A model generated the notes under the pieces. That model saw only the letters and a program-made list of their open reading frames with translations. It was not told where the DNA came from and searched no databases. Shown here in pieces: positions 43,590 through 54,840 of a stretch of DNA of 64,000 nt. Made by a program: the position numbers and the translations under genes. The stretch lies in assembly GCA_038277395.1 (NCBI GenBank), contig CM076190.1, positions 231,666,082-231,730,081 of the forward strand, given 5' to 3'. The DNA is from Dryocosmus kuriphilus. Its lineage: Eukaryota > Arthropoda > Insecta > Hymenoptera > Cynipidae. Positions within the stretch are counted from its first letter, which is position 1. Each line of letters begins with the position of its first letter.

Positions 43590-43980
43590 ATGAGCAGGCA
43601 TTAGTTTTATGTAAAAGCTGACTATCGCGGATTTCATGAAATCTCGACATTTAGTGACCTCCTGAATCCGAAAAAATATGTTTTACAACGGTGTCTGTCT
43701 GTCTGTTGTCGTTGTTCCCACGATAACTTTCGAAGGACTAATCGGATTGGATTGCGCTTTGGCATCCTTCTTTATGGCGTAAAGAGTAAGGACGAGTTCG
43801 TTAACCAGCGGCTTTTGACCAGTGTTTATGGTTTTATCCATCAAAATCTGTTCTCACAAAATAAGAAATCAATTTTCCATCTAATCTCTGCAAGATACAA
43901 AAAGCGATACCTATTTCGCGTGTACATCACAATATTTTTTTTGCACAAGGCCATGATTTTGGCACTTTGAGATGCTTCAA
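43590..43980. repeat. Dispersed repeat family with GTCGTT core, copy 3
   Basis: Has the ordered family blocks (TTTTATGTAAAAGCTGACTA, ACAACGGTGTCTGTCTGTC, CGATAACTTTCGAAGGACTA, ATCGGATTGGATTGCGCTTT, GGTTTTATCCATCAAAA) but a very short trinucleotide core, unlike copies 1, 2 and 4. Confidence 0.75.
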
Positions 43981-44152
43981 AATCTTTATGTTATTATATA
44001 TTACAGTTTAAAATCAAACATTAACAAAGAGTCTGCTTTCAGAACACGTGAAGGTATCAGACCAATCAGATGGCTGGAATTGTAATTTTCAGTGCTGCCA
44101 ACCTAGCAATACTAACATAAATCAGATCTACAGTATAGTCGTGCATACAACG

Positions 44153-44222
44153 CAGCGTCACTTTTCTCACTAGTGAAATATGTGACGTCACTTATCTTCA
44201 TAGGTTGAAGAAAAGTGACGCT
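44153..44222. repeat. Short inverted repeat with AAAGTGACGC stems
   Basis: GCGTCACTTTTCT at the left pairs with AGAAAAGTGACGC at the right across about 45 bp, and an inner TGACGTCA palindrome lies between. It could be the end of an unidentified MITE. Confidence 0.5.
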
Positions 44223-44319
44223 AGAGAGCAACTTTTCTTACGATAATGCGCAGTCAAATTTCTTACCAAAAAACGTCAACTTTCTATCGATAGCGCATGC
44301 ATCGAAAAGTGCCTAAATC

Positions 44320-45350
44320 ATGGCTGCGTGCAAAAAAAAAACGGTTTTTACGACGGTGTCTGTCTGTCTGTTGTTGTCGTTGTCGTTGGTGTCGTCGTTG
44401 CTGCCGTTGTCGTTTTTGTCATTGTCGTCGTCGGCGTCTTTTCCCACGATAACTTTCGAAGGACTAATCGGATTGCATTGCGTTTTGGCACACATCTTCA
44501 GCCCTCCAAAGAGAAAGGACGAGTTCGTTAACCAGCGGGTTTTGAACAGTGGTTATGGTTTTATCCATCAAAAACTGTTTTCACAAAATCGAAAGATCAA
44601 TTTTCCGGCTAAACTATGAGATGCAGAAAAAACAGTTAACAGTAAAATTGTTCACCTCAAAAGAGTCTAAAAATTTTTTTTAACCATTTTTCGATAAAAT
44701 CCACGGTTTTTATTTTAATCGAGAAAACGTTATTAAAAGCAAAAAACAGTGTTTTCATGCCAAAATATTCAAGATAAAGAAAAAATGATAATAGGAAAGC
44801 TTGCCATACTCAAAAAGATCTACAAATTTCGTATTAAGAATTTTTGGATAAAATGCACGGCTTTTGATTCAATCGAGAAAATGTTATTAAAAATCAAAGA
44901 TGTCAAATTTCCCGCCAAACTATGCAAGATAAGAAAAAATGATAAGAAACAAAGTTGTTGAGCTCAAAGGTTCTACAATCATGCTCTCTATCATTTTTTT
45001 GATCAGACGCGTATTTTTTTTATTTATGCGTAAAATATATTATGAAATATAAAGAAAACCATCAGAAAAGCTATAGAGAAAATGTTAGCAAGCAGCATTG
45101 TTCGCCCTGGAAAGAGCTACAAAATTTATTTAAAAGCCTCATCGTTTTACTTTTAAGAATCGGAGCCTGTATTGTAAAAATATGGAAAATCGCAAAAAAA
45201 CTTTATCAATCTACAATGTGTTTTAAAAAAAAATGTAATTATCGAGCGCCAAGCACGAGTGCCAAAAGATGCGCGCACTAGGCGCGCTCATACTTCGCGC
45301 GCAAAGAGATTTTTCCTGCGAAGCGGGCAGATCTTTTTTATTATGAGAAT
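44320..45350. repeat. Dispersed repeat family with GTCGTT core, copy 4
   Basis: The longest copy: ACGACGGTGTCTGTCTGTC, a GTCGTT-rich core, CGATAACTTTCGAAGGACTA, GGTTTTATCCATCAAAA, then about three ~150-bp sub-repeats (AAACTATGCAAGATAAGAAA, then TCTACAAAT) and a GC-rich end (GCGCGCACTAGGCGCGCTC near 45270). The GC-rich end parallels the one after copy 2. Confidence 0.75.
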
Positions 45351-45426
45351 TGAAAATATTGATACTGGAACCTATGTGTTCCCTTTTTACACACAAAATT
45401 GTATTGTATAATAATTGTAGATATTG

Positions 45427-45737
45427 TTACATTTTTTTAGTCAATCATTTTCAAAATCATCCATTACAATATTTACAAATAAAGATGAAATATGTGATTC
45501 CATCGGAGTGACGTGTATTTGTTGGCAAAGGTCATGATTAAAACTAAGAAGAATTTTTTCGTATAGAAATTTGGTACAGTCGATGATCTCTTCAAAAGGA
45601 ATTTTACAATTTTGATTAATATCTGGAAATCTTCTGTCAAGACTATTACTACTGTTTGGGACGTTAATGAATAATGATTTCACATCAAGAGAAAGTAATA
45701 CTTGATCATTATCTAATATTTTTCCACAGGCAGCCAC
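45427..45737 (-). pseudogene. Penelope-like element reverse transcriptase fragment
   Basis: The frame reads LLSLDVKSLFINVP, the first Asp motif of Penelope-like RT (usually SFDVVSLFTNVP), then LSFNHDLCQQIHVTPMESHI (usually the GTPMGSPLS block) and VNIVMDDFEN. Only the central RT is left. Its upstream side is cut by the LINE fragment at 45750. Confidence 0.75.
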
Positions 45738-45749
45738 CCAATATAGTAA

Positions 45750-46240
45750 TAAAAATAATAATAACTATTATTATCATTATTATGTTGTAGCTTTGCGAAA
45801 TCGGACGTTCATTGCCTCAGCTACCCAGAACCGCCATGCATCTCTATCCTGTGCATATTTCATCCAGTTTAAATAATCATTTCCAAGCTCTTTTAGATCG
45901 TTCCTTAAGCTTTCCTCCCATCTACTTCTCGGTCGGCCTAGAGATCTCTTACTAATCGGTTTCCCTCTTAAAACTTGCGCCACTGTTCTTGCGTTGCCCA
46001 TTCATGCAACATGTCCCGCCCAGCTTAATTTGCGCGCTTTCATTATTCTATTAATATTTATTGACCAGTAGAGAGCATGTAGGTCCTCAATATGCAGTTT
46101 TCTCCATTCACAAGTCTCTTCCTCCCCTTTTGTGGCCATAGATTTTTCTAAGTGCTTTATTTTCGAATACTCTAAACCTGTACTCCTCTCCTTTCATCAG
46201 CGCCCACGTTTCGCACTCGTACATGATGACAGCTGTATTC
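45750..46240 (-). pseudogene. LINE C-terminal fragment (RTE-like) with ATAATG tail
   Basis: The 73-codon frame has LRGKPISKRSLGRPRSRWEE, LKELGNDYLNWMKYAQDRDA and WRFWVAEAM, the usual end of an RTE/craniofacial-protein-like LINE polymerase. Upstream, in broken frames, are CMNAKRGR and LSWAGHVA, also typical. After the stop is an ATAATGATAATAATAG-type short tail (45745-45783), as seen at RTE 3' ends. Confidence 0.7.
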
Positions 46241-46343
46241 TAAATTTTCGAAGTGTTATCTTGCAATTTTTTTAAAGCGCTCTTTCCTAATTTTGTATAT
46301 GTGGATGTGTACATAACAAGAGATTTCAATATATATATATATA

Positions 46344-47666
46344 CGAGGGCCTACCCAAAAGAAACCGAACTACTTTTGTACAAAGTTATTATTTTGATTT
46401 TTCTACAAAAAACATTTAATCTCCTTCAAAGCACTCTCCATTGGAGACAATGCACTTACCTAATCTTTTATTCCATTGTTCGAAACATTTTTTAAATTCC
46501 TCTTTTGTGATGCTTGACAGCGCCTCCGTCGTTTTTTCCTTCACTTCAGCTACGTCCGCAAAACGCTTTCCTTTCATGTCCCTTTTCATTCGGGGGATTA
46601 AAAAAAAGTCACAGGGGGCTAAATCGGGTGAATAGGTTGGGTGAGTAACAGTGGCCATGCTATTTTTGGTCAGAAATCGGCGCACAGAGAGAGCTGTGTG
46701 AGCAGGGGCGTTGTCGTGGTGGAAAAACCAGTCCCCCAACTGCCACAAATCAGGCCTTTTCCGTCGTAAACTGTTGCGCAATCTTTTCAAGACTTCCAGG
46801 TAAAATGCCTGATTAACTGTCTGACCCGGTGGAACAAATTCTGAATGAACGACTCCTCTCACATCGAAAAAACAAATGAGCATCGTCTTAATGTTTGACC
46901 TCACCTGACGAGCTTTTTTAGGGGGAGGCGAATTTTGAGTCTTCCATTGACTTGACTGTTGCTTAGTTTCAGGATCGTATCCATAACACCACGATTCGTC
47001 ACCTGTTATGACCTTGGAAAAAAAGTTTGGATCATTTTGGAATTCCTCCTTCAAAGCAGAGCATGCTTGCACGCGGCCTTGTTTTTGCTCTGCAGTCAGC
47101 AGTCGAGGAACAAATTTTGCACCCACCCTTCTCATCCCCAAATCTTCACTTAGAATTCTCTGTACTGAACACCAACTCACGCCAGATTTCTCCACAACTT
47201 CTTCGATGGTCCTTCGTCGATCTTCCAGGATGATTTCACGAATTTTTTCAACATTTTCGTCGGTTCGGGCCTTCGAAGGACGTCCAGAGCGAGGTTGATC
47301 GTCAGTTGACATTTCCCCACTTTTAAAACGAGAAAACCACTCGAACACTTGAGTTTTTCCCATAGCATCATCCTTGTAGGCCGTTTTCAACATTTGAAGA
47401 GTTTCTGTGCCCGTTTTCCCGAGCAGGAAGCAAAACCTCACGTTGGCACGCTGATCACGGAAATCAACCATCACAAAAAACGACGAGCGCGCAAAGCAAC
47501 AGTTACAAAAAAAATTACACACACCAAATGCAACCTTACACAGTGATAGCAGTTGGCATACTAACTGGTGAAAAGTGCCTCTACACGCACCTACCGGCAA
47601 AAACCCGGTACTACAACAACTCCGCTCCCCACAACATCAGTTCGGTTTCTTTTGGGTAGGCCCTCG
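46344..47666 (-). mobile_element. Mariner transposon, apparently complete (1323 bp)
   Basis: Perfect 28-bp TIRs start CGAGGGCCTACCCAAAAGAA at both ends. TA lies immediately outside each (46342-46343 and 47667-47668), within a TA microsatellite, which fits TA target use. A single uninterrupted transposase gene fills it. Perfect TIRs and an open frame suggest a recent arrival. Confidence 0.93.
46416..47471 (-). CDS. Mariner transposase, intact (351 aa)
   Basis: Starting at MVDFRDQRANVRFCFLLGK (47471) gives the usual mariner length of about 350 residues; an upstream in-frame ATG adds 43 residues with no mariner similarity. The N-terminal region has KTQVFEWFSRFKSG and a second helix-turn-helix (SGVSWCSVQRIL), with RPSKARTDENVEKI between. 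The catalytic triad is visible: ITGDESWCYGYD (first Asp), HHDNAPAHTA (second) and YSPDLAPCDFFL (third). Exactly 34 residues separate the last two, the DD34D spacing of mariner. It performs cut-and-paste transposition at TA sites. Confidence 0.92.
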   Translation of the reverse strand: MVDFRDQRANVRFCFLLGKTGTETLQMLKTAYKDDAMGKTQVFEWFSRFKSGEMSTDDQPRSGRPSKARTDENVEKIREIILEDRRRTIEEVVEKSGVSWCSVQRILSEDLGMRRVGAKFVPRLLTAEQKQGRVQACSALKEEFQNDPNFFSKVITGDESWCYGYDPETKQQSSQWKTQNSPPPKKARQVRSNIKTMLICFFDVRGVVHSEFVPPGQTVNQAFYLEVLKRLRNSLRRKRPDLWQLGDWFFHHDNAPAHTALSVRRFLTKNSMATVTHPTYSPDLAPCDFFLIPRMKRDMKGKRFADVAEVKEKTTEALSSITKEEFKKCFEQWNKRLGKCIVSNGECFEGD

Positions 47667-47689
47667 TATATATATATATATAAACCTTT

Positions 47690-49395
47690 GCTAGACATTC
47701 CAATAATAGCAACAATAATCTTAACACTAACAATAAGAATGATGACGACTGGTTAAAAAATTATACTGATTTGCAAACACCTCCGGACGTTACTGACATC
47801 GCTAAGTTAGGCCTGGATTTTAGTTCTCCCTCAAAAATTTCGCGTATTGATATACTCCACGCAATCAAAAATGTTGAAGTCACATTAAAGAAATTAAACC
47901 TTGAAATTTAGGTTAAAAATTAATCCGTGACAGTGTATAAACGAATCTTAGAAAGGCCATAAAATTTGAAAATACATAACCGCTGAAGCCCGAGAATTCG
48001 CGCGAAGATTAACAACTACAAAGAACTTTCTAAGGAATAATACAGACATATTTTTTGATAGAGCATACAAGGGTAACATCACAGTTTGTTTGAGAAAATC
48101 CGAATAAAATAACAAAATGTCAGAACTTTTTTCAGATACATCCACATTTACAAAACTAAGAAAGATCCCTTTAAAAAAATTGCAAGTTAAAACTTCGTAA
48201 ATTTTAAGAAACCTAAGTGATAGTGAACTTTAAGATATCCCTGCTTAAAATGCCGGATACAACCCGGATAAGAACCGGGTAGAAGTCGGTTCTTATCCGG
48301 CGCTACTGAGATTATACCCGGTTTTTGTCCCCGGTTTTGATTCGGGTTATACTTGGGTCCTGTCCGGCATGATATAATATTTATATCCGGTCACTATATG
48401 CATCTTATCCGGGACCCTTAAGGTTTTTATCGGGGTCATACCCGGTTTCTATCCGGCATGATGTAGTATTTATTTCCGGCTTCTATATGGATCTTATCCA
48501 GGACCTTTAAGGTTCTTATCGGGATTACACCCGGGTTCGATCCGGCATGGTAAAATATTTATATCCGGTTTCTACAGTGGTCTTATCCGGTTCTTCAAAG
48601 CACTTATACCCGGTACATATATGTGCTGTGAAAGCACCAAAAAAAAAAAGGATTGATGACGAGCAAACAGATGTATTGGATACATCTTTTCAATATAATA
48701 ATGGTGAAAAATTGTGTCTAACTAACCAGATAAAACCGGGTACATAGTATACTTCCGTCTTGAAGACAATCGCCAGTGTCAAGAACCTTATACGAATCGG
48801 ATAGAATACGGATAATAGAAAACGGCCTTATAGAGACCGGTTAAGATCCGGGTATGTAGAAAGCTATTTTCGTATTTTAATTTCTGGTCCCATTTGCCAG
48901 ATAGGAACCAAGGAGGACCGGGGAGCCGGTGCATTTTCACTTAATGATTCACAAGTCGCTAGGTGCCCTTATAGAAAACAGATAGGGTCCGGGTAGACAC
49001 CTATTTTTGTATTTAATTTCTGGTTCCATTTGCCAGATAGGAACTGGATAGGACCGGGTAGAACATTTTTAGAACTTATTTTCTGTTACCATTTCCCGGG
49101 TAAGAACCCGATATGCCCAGATAGATCCCGCAAATTTAAATTATTGACCAGATAAAATCCGGAGAGAACCGGGTAAAAACCGAACGGGCATGTATCCGGT
49201 TTCTTTCCGGTGTCTTCTCGGTTTCTACCTGACATTTTAAGCAGGGATAAATACCACCACAATCAACTAACTCTAAAAAACAACTCACTTGCTAAAGAAT
49301 ATGGACATTTGAGTCTCCGCTACAGATCTTTCGAACGTCCTCTACCGGGTACCATTGTAAATTCAACTCTTCAGGAACTCCCTCGATTCAGCAGT
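47690..49395 (+). pseudogene. Penelope-like element N-terminal region, split by a MITE
   Basis: Across several frames the + strand reads PDVTDIAKLGLDFSSP, then FLRNNTDIFFDRAYKGNITV, KMSELFSDTSTFTKLRKIPL and, after the MITE, YHHNQLTLKNNSLAKEYGHL followed by FERPLPGTIVNSTL. These match the order of the region upstream of and entering the RT in Penelope-like proteins. Removing the MITE and one TA joins the last two pieces without a gap. Orientation is opposite to the RT fragment at 45427-45737. Confidence 0.7.
48238..49247. mobile_element. Foldback MITE with TA duplication (1010 bp)
   Basis: Ends start TCCCTGCTTAAAATG and its complement, flanked by TA (48236-48237 and 49248-49249). The left half has direct repeats with an 89-bp period (TCCGGCATG at 48363, 48452 and 48541) full of ATCCGGTTTCTA-like phrases; the right half carries similar phrases in the opposite orientation (GATAGGAACCGG-like), so the arms can pair. 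No transposase. The Tc1/mariner-type TA duplication suggests such a transposase moved it. Confidence 0.85.
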
Positions 49396-49479
49396 TTCTG
49401 TCGAGACGCCTTAGTTGGCACACAGGGGGTGTTTATGTACGAAGTATTCTTGGCGTTCAGTGGATTTTTTTGTTGTTCA

Positions 49480-50130
49480 AAATGACCGAAAGAGTTGAAT
49501 AGAGAATTTGCATCAAATTTTGCTTTAAACTTGAAAACACTTGTCCGGAAACGGCTGAAATAATCCAAAAGACCTTTGAAGATGACTGTATTGGTAAAAG
49601 CCAGATATATGAGCATTGCTAGCCGGTTAGCTGTGCGCGAAATAGAATATGATCTTAGAATTCCGAAAACTAATGTTTGCAAAATTTGAACCGAGAAACT
49701 GGGGATGACTCGTGTGTGTGCAAAATTCATTCCAAAAGCTGCTCACAGAAGAGCAGAAAAATCTTCGCTTTGAATTCGCTTAGGACGAACTGGAAATGGT
49801 TTCTGCTGATGAAAATGTACTGAAAAGATTATTGCTGGTGATCAATCGTGAGTTTATGCGTATGATTCCGAAACAAAGCAACAGTCTTCACAGTGGCAGC
49901 TTCCATCCGAGCCACGACCAAAAAAAGCAGGTCAAAGTAGGAGCAGTGCCAAGTCAATGTTGACTTTTTTTCAATTATGAAGGTGCTGTGCACCACAAAT
50001 AGCCTCCTAAAAGTCAGACAATCAATGAACGATTTTATCGTTAAATTCTGAAAAGATTACGTGACGCAATTAGAAGATGACGGCCTCAGCTTTGATCACG
50101 CGGTGACTGGCAAGTTTAAAGAATTTTAGA
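49480..50130 (+). pseudogene. Degraded mariner-type transposase
   Basis: Scattered over frames are FKMTERVE, CPETAEIIQKTFEDDCIGKS and IYEH at the start. LLTEEQKNLRFEFA-like sequence follows (near 49735), then LEMVSADENVLKRIIAGDQ (first Asp) with YDSETKQQSSQWQLPSEPRP. The block between the two helix-turn-helix regions is deleted and stops are frequent. No TIRs were identified. Confidence 0.65.
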
Positions 50131-50149
50131 TTATGTTATGAAATCTTGG

Positions 50150-51200
50150 ACGCAAAGGTTTTTTTCTACCAGTAGTTCCTTTAGAAAACATACAAGCTTC
50201 AGCAGTTTGAGGTTATGTTATTCAAGTTTTAACGGAAATGGGTATTTTTCAGCAAAAAGTATTAGATCTTTTAGAAAATATTTCACTGGCTACACTTTCA
50301 ATTTTTTAACTACTGTAACTTTTGCACACATCACGAAAATACTTTTTGCTAACTACAGTTAAAAAAGTCAAATTCGGCGGTAGCTTATCTGTTCGCTCTA
50401 TTCTAGATTATATTAAGAAATTTTGGCCGAAAATTAATGGACCTTTCAAGAAAGATGGTAAGCTCATTTAGAAAACTTACGGTTTAAGCATTTTGAGGTT
50501 ACGTTAGTATACTTTCGACATAAATCAACATTTTTCAACAATCATAATTAAGTCCTTTAGAAAACTTACATTTGTCAACACAATGAGGTTACGTTATGGG
50601 ACTCTCGCCGGAAATAAAACTTTTTCAGTCAGTCATTAGGCATTCCAGGAAACCTGCAAGTTTCAATACCTTTGATGTGTATTAGGGAATTGTCGCTGTG
50701 AATGGATATTGTTCACCAGAAAAATTAGCACTTTTAGTAAGCTACAAGTTTTAAAAATATTAGGTTCTCTTGAAGACTCAGAAGTTTCAAGAATTAGAGG
50801 TTATGTTAGGAAAGATTAACCACAGAAGAATATTTTCATGAAACTTAATCTTCTGTGTGAAAAATATCGATTTGTAGTCAGAATTCTAAGAATACCCTCA
50901 GATTCTGCAAACCTTTGCTTTCATAATAGCATACTTCAGTGACTGCAATATTGTTACACTTGATGTAGCTTTTGAAACAATCGCGAATTCTCAGAAATCA
51001 ACATTTTTCAATCATTAGACTGTCAGGTTTTTAGAAAAACATACGACCCTATACAGTTTGGGGTTATGTTAGAAAATTTTCGCCGAAATGGATATTTTTC
51101 AACCAAAATGATCACATATTTTAGAAAGTTTACAGTTTTCAACCACTTGAGATGTAAGCATCAACACCTACACGTTATGTTATGAAAAATTGTTGGCTCT
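50150..51200. repeat. Degenerate ~105-bp repeat in intron
   Basis: Phrases such as CTTTTAGAAAACTTACA, TTTGAGGTTATGTTA and ATGGATATTTTTCA recur in the same order about nine times with low identity, with a spacing near 100-110 bp. Confidence 0.6.
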
Positions 51201-51567
51201 TTAAATGATTTCGTTAAACCTTGTAACTCTCAAGTACATCATTTAATTTCAAAACAAGACTTACATCATAAAACAATTTTACGTTACTAATTTAAAAAGG
51301 GAAAGTCGAAAACATGTCACATCGTGAATTTGTTTGTTCACACTAGTCAAAAGAAACTTTAGCACTTTTCGATCCGAAATAGTGGATCATTTGTATCCGA
51401 AGTTCATAGTCAGATTAATCTGCAACAGTCTGATGCACTGGGTTTTACTGTCGATAAATATTTTTAACTACTGAATGCTCTAAGTACTCGTGAAGGTTTT
51501 ACTTGTGTCTGCACGATACCACGAAGCCTTAAAAATGTTTTAAAAAGATTTCTGTTTTTTGTTGTAG
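51201..51567. other. Intron end before the terminal exon
   Basis: AT-rich sequence ending in a T-rich tract (TTTCTGTTTTTTGTTGTAG), a good acceptor for the exon at 51568. Confidence 0.5.
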
Positions 51568-52205
51568 AATTCAGTTCACAGTTTGATTGTTACCCTGATG
51601 GTGGACGCATTCCACGGAATGAATCTTCTTATTCTCCTACCAGACCTCATTCTCGTGTCAGTGATTCTAGTCCTGTACGAATTCCGAAGCCGCCTGCTGG
51701 GTCTCCTGTTGCGCCTCCGAGTCATGTTGAATTTCAAGAGCCTGCGGCCTGTTCCAGGTCTTCACCAGCCGAACCTGCTTCCTCCACCGGACCTGAGGTT
51801 ATTCGGTTGATTCCCATATCAAATCCGAGCCGGCTATTCGAGCTTCGAAGATACACATTTCCTGACAATAAATCACTTTATATACTATTAGGACATAGTA
51901 AATATGAACCCGTGCCCACCGAGGAAAAAACTGTATTATCCACATCTGAGGGTGACGCCTTTGCAATATTGAATGGTGAGGATGGTCTTGATGGAATATA
52001 TATTAAGGGTACTCCTACAACTAAAAGTTACAATAAACGCAGAGTGAAAATAAATATGATAAGTGGCAAAGTTACTGAATTGAATCCAAGTGAAATAAAG
52101 GAAGCCAAAGTAGGCATTCATTACCCGATCCGCCACAATTTTCTGATAAAACGTGCAGACAATAAATCTCTACCTCATTCATTACGCCTAAATGACTTTT
52201 TATGA
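51568..52205 (+). CDS. Terminal exon of the modular phase-1 gene (211 codons plus stop)
   Basis: After the acceptor TTGTTGTAG, the phase inherited from the 36649 exon (G+AA gives Glu) gives an open reading of 211 codons to TGA (52203-52205). It begins FSSQFDCYPDGGRIPRNESS, then a Ser/Pro-rich, probably disordered stretch (SYSPTRPHSRVSDSSPVRIP, PPAGSPVAPP, about residues 20-75). A likely folded domain of ~130 residues follows (IPISNPSRLFELRRYTFPD, YILLGHSKYEPVP, FAILNGEDGLDGIYIKG, INMISGKVTELNPSEIKEA, HYPIRHNFLIKRAD). The domain looks beta-rich. I do not recognise a family, and no membrane segment is seen. AATAAA occurs at 52928 and 52950. Confidence 0.7.
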
Positions 52206-54840
52206 AAATTTAAAATTCAAGCCTTGAAGAGCAGTCTGTAGCGAGGAACAAATATCAGAAAAGTAACTTCCGAAGAGAAGTGTAGGCTTTTTAGACAGTC
52301 AAAAATTGGAGTTCTACAGTACATTTTTGTATTTAAAAAGCTAATTTTAGACTGCTCAAAGAAGCTAATTTACCTTCAGAAAAATACATTTTGTTAATAG
52401 AAAAGGGAAAATAGGACAATTATTTCATACCTTTATATATATTGAAACCTCGGGCCTGATACACAAGACCCTAGGACAATTTGTCCTTCTTACATGGGAG
52501 CAGTGGGGTAGGAGCGTTGCATTGACAGGGGATGAACGCGGCGAAGTATGCGCGCTGTCGCAAACCTCAGCAGCTGCAGGAGCTCGTGAGGAATAGAGAG
52601 TTTACTCCCTATATGTGGGACGAATCTTGGTGTTCGGTGATCTAAGAAGGCTTTCTCTAGTAGAAATATACTACTATTCAGTACTTCTTGTGAACCAGGT
52701 TGCCCCCGGAATTGAGGTTTCGGCACTTTTTCGTTGGGAAACATCGCGTCCGTGGAGTAGATAGTTTACCTTCTACCTCTGACGTGTACTTGTTTCTGAG
52801 CAAAAAAGGGAAGAATCTTGGAAACGTACACTATGAGATTTGATGGAAAAGGCGAAGTACATGGGACCAGGAGCTCACTCCTGAAACCTGATGAGAATCT
52901 CTTCCTCATTAAACCGATGAGTTTTTTAATAAAACAATATTTGTATTTGAATAAAAATGGATTTATCACCTTTCTCCCTGCTCTCGGAATTATCTAAATA
53001 TTTATTGAAAATGTATTGTCGACTATTGAAAGAATAAAAAGTTATTCAGAATTGTACTTAGAAGATGAAAACCTTATAGAGAGGATACTAGCTCAGTGTC
53101 TATTAAGATAAGTGTTAAAGAAATAGAATCAGGCAATTGCCATTCTTTATGAATTAAAGTAAGAAAATTATGCAAATTTAAAAGAAGTTTTTCCTGTGCG
53201 AAAATGGAACTCGTGCTATAGATGCTGTTAGGAATCAGAGAATATTTTACTGATTTGCATGAGCTCCATCCTTGTCATTTAATTTTTTAATTGTTTATTT
53301 TTAATACGCTCAGGATTTAAGGAAAGGTCAAGTATACGATATGGCACTTGCTTCATTAGATTAATTTACCATTTGATAGTTAGATTATATTGAAAAATTA
53401 GGAGATAAGGTATTAGATGTATAAAGGTGATCAGTACACAGTATCTTTGAACAAAACATTGTATTCATAAAGAAATACCAAATCTTACTTTTTTTCTTCA
53501 TTTGATCCCGATATTTATTAAATAAATACAATAATACTCAGAATTAGTTCTTACACCCAAAAGTCAAGGGTTACAATATATATATATATATACATATATA
53601 AATAATTGAATCAATGGAGAAAGGTATTATCGAATAATGGTGTCTAATGCTATTATTCAATTTTTAATAAGTTCTGTGCTAAAAATACGAAAGCTAAAGA
53701 TAGAGCAATATGAAATTATTTGTATTAAATGATATCATCAACAAAAACATTTTTTCCTTCAATCCACTCGAACGTGTGATAACTTCAAACGGCATTTATA
53801 ATTTGAGAATCGCTTGTAATTTCACTGAAATCCGTGAAAATCTCTGCAAATCCATTGGTACTTTTGGAGATATTTTAATACAATACATTAAAATTATTTA
53901 ATTCTCTGAAAAGCCATAGGACTGACTTCAAATCCTTTTATTCCATTTTGAATTTCTTTGAAATCTTTAAAATCATGAAAATAGCTCCAGGAATGTTTCA
54001 GGAAGAATTTAATTAGTCCTTATTATCGTTTCGAAGTTTTATATAAATCGTCATTTATATTTCCGTCCTCAAATTTGTGCCGCCTACTCTGCCTACAAGT
54101 TATACAGGCCTGGATTGTCAGCAAAATATAGCCTCCAATGACTACGCATTTTGTAAATTTCAGTCATTTCTAAAGTTTGACCAGTCAAACGATAGTTGCG
54201 TAATCGAGTAGCGGTTAATACATTTATTTAATACAGGTAATTATTTCTGAATAAGGGTGGCACTCTAGGCCGTATAGGAAAAAAATACCTTTGCCGCAAA
54301 CTACTATAAATCGGTACGTTCCCTCACGATCTTCAATATACTGTGCATAATAATTATAAGTAGTGTCTCTTTTTTTATCTAATAAAGAGAATAATTTCCC
54401 CCCATTCGCTGATACAATTTTGAATACCATAAATCCGATCGAGCGAAAAGAATGAACTAAAGGAAAAAGAAAGATCGTCTCCCGAAACGCCCAGTCTCGC
54501 AATCGAGAACCTGAGATGGAGAAACTAAGTTCCCAAGGTGGGAAAAGTCCTTAGAAAAAGCCAAGCTGCTAGGCACCCTCCAACAATAAGTATGGATGTG
54601 GAGACAGGAAGGAAGCCGTATTCAAGCCACCAGTAAAGCCTGTTCCTATACTTGATATGAACGCCCTCTCCTCACTTGCAACGTTCTGCCGCATTCAGGT
54701 TAGAGAAGCCTAGTACATGAGGACGCCTGTGCACGACAGCCTCTATAGACCAACATCTTGTTCTTGCTTGCGAGAGCACGATGACACCTAGCGTGAAATG
54801 CTGGCATCTCTTCTCCGCGGGCAGCCTTTTTTTTGTTTGG
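52206..54840. other. 3' flank and intergenic DNA, no gene supported
   Basis: This may begin with the 3' UTR of the modular gene (AATAAA at 52928-52933 and 52950-52955). A GC-richer patch at 52490-52900 holds short frames without motifs. A TA run lies near 53577-53600, and 53780-54000 has CTTTGAAATC-type degenerate repeats. The frame at 54224-54502 has no recognisable similarity. 54500-54840 is unassigned. Confidence 0.45.

Noticed and set aside
44042..44080. Candidate extra exon of the modular gene: TTTCAG acceptor, GTAATT donor, 39 nt, phase 1 at both ends
   Set aside because: Joined directly to the terminal exon it makes a TAA stop (T+AA). It would need a further unseen exon, so it was left out.
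47472..47600. 43-residue N-terminal extension of the mariner transposase
   Set aside because: It has no mariner similarity, lies in the 5' untranslated part, and the downstream Met gives the normal family length.
52855..52925. CTGATGAG and GAAAC phrases suggesting a hammerhead ribozyme
   Set aside because: The two core phrases are adjacent in the wrong order and no three-stem arrangement can be drawn.
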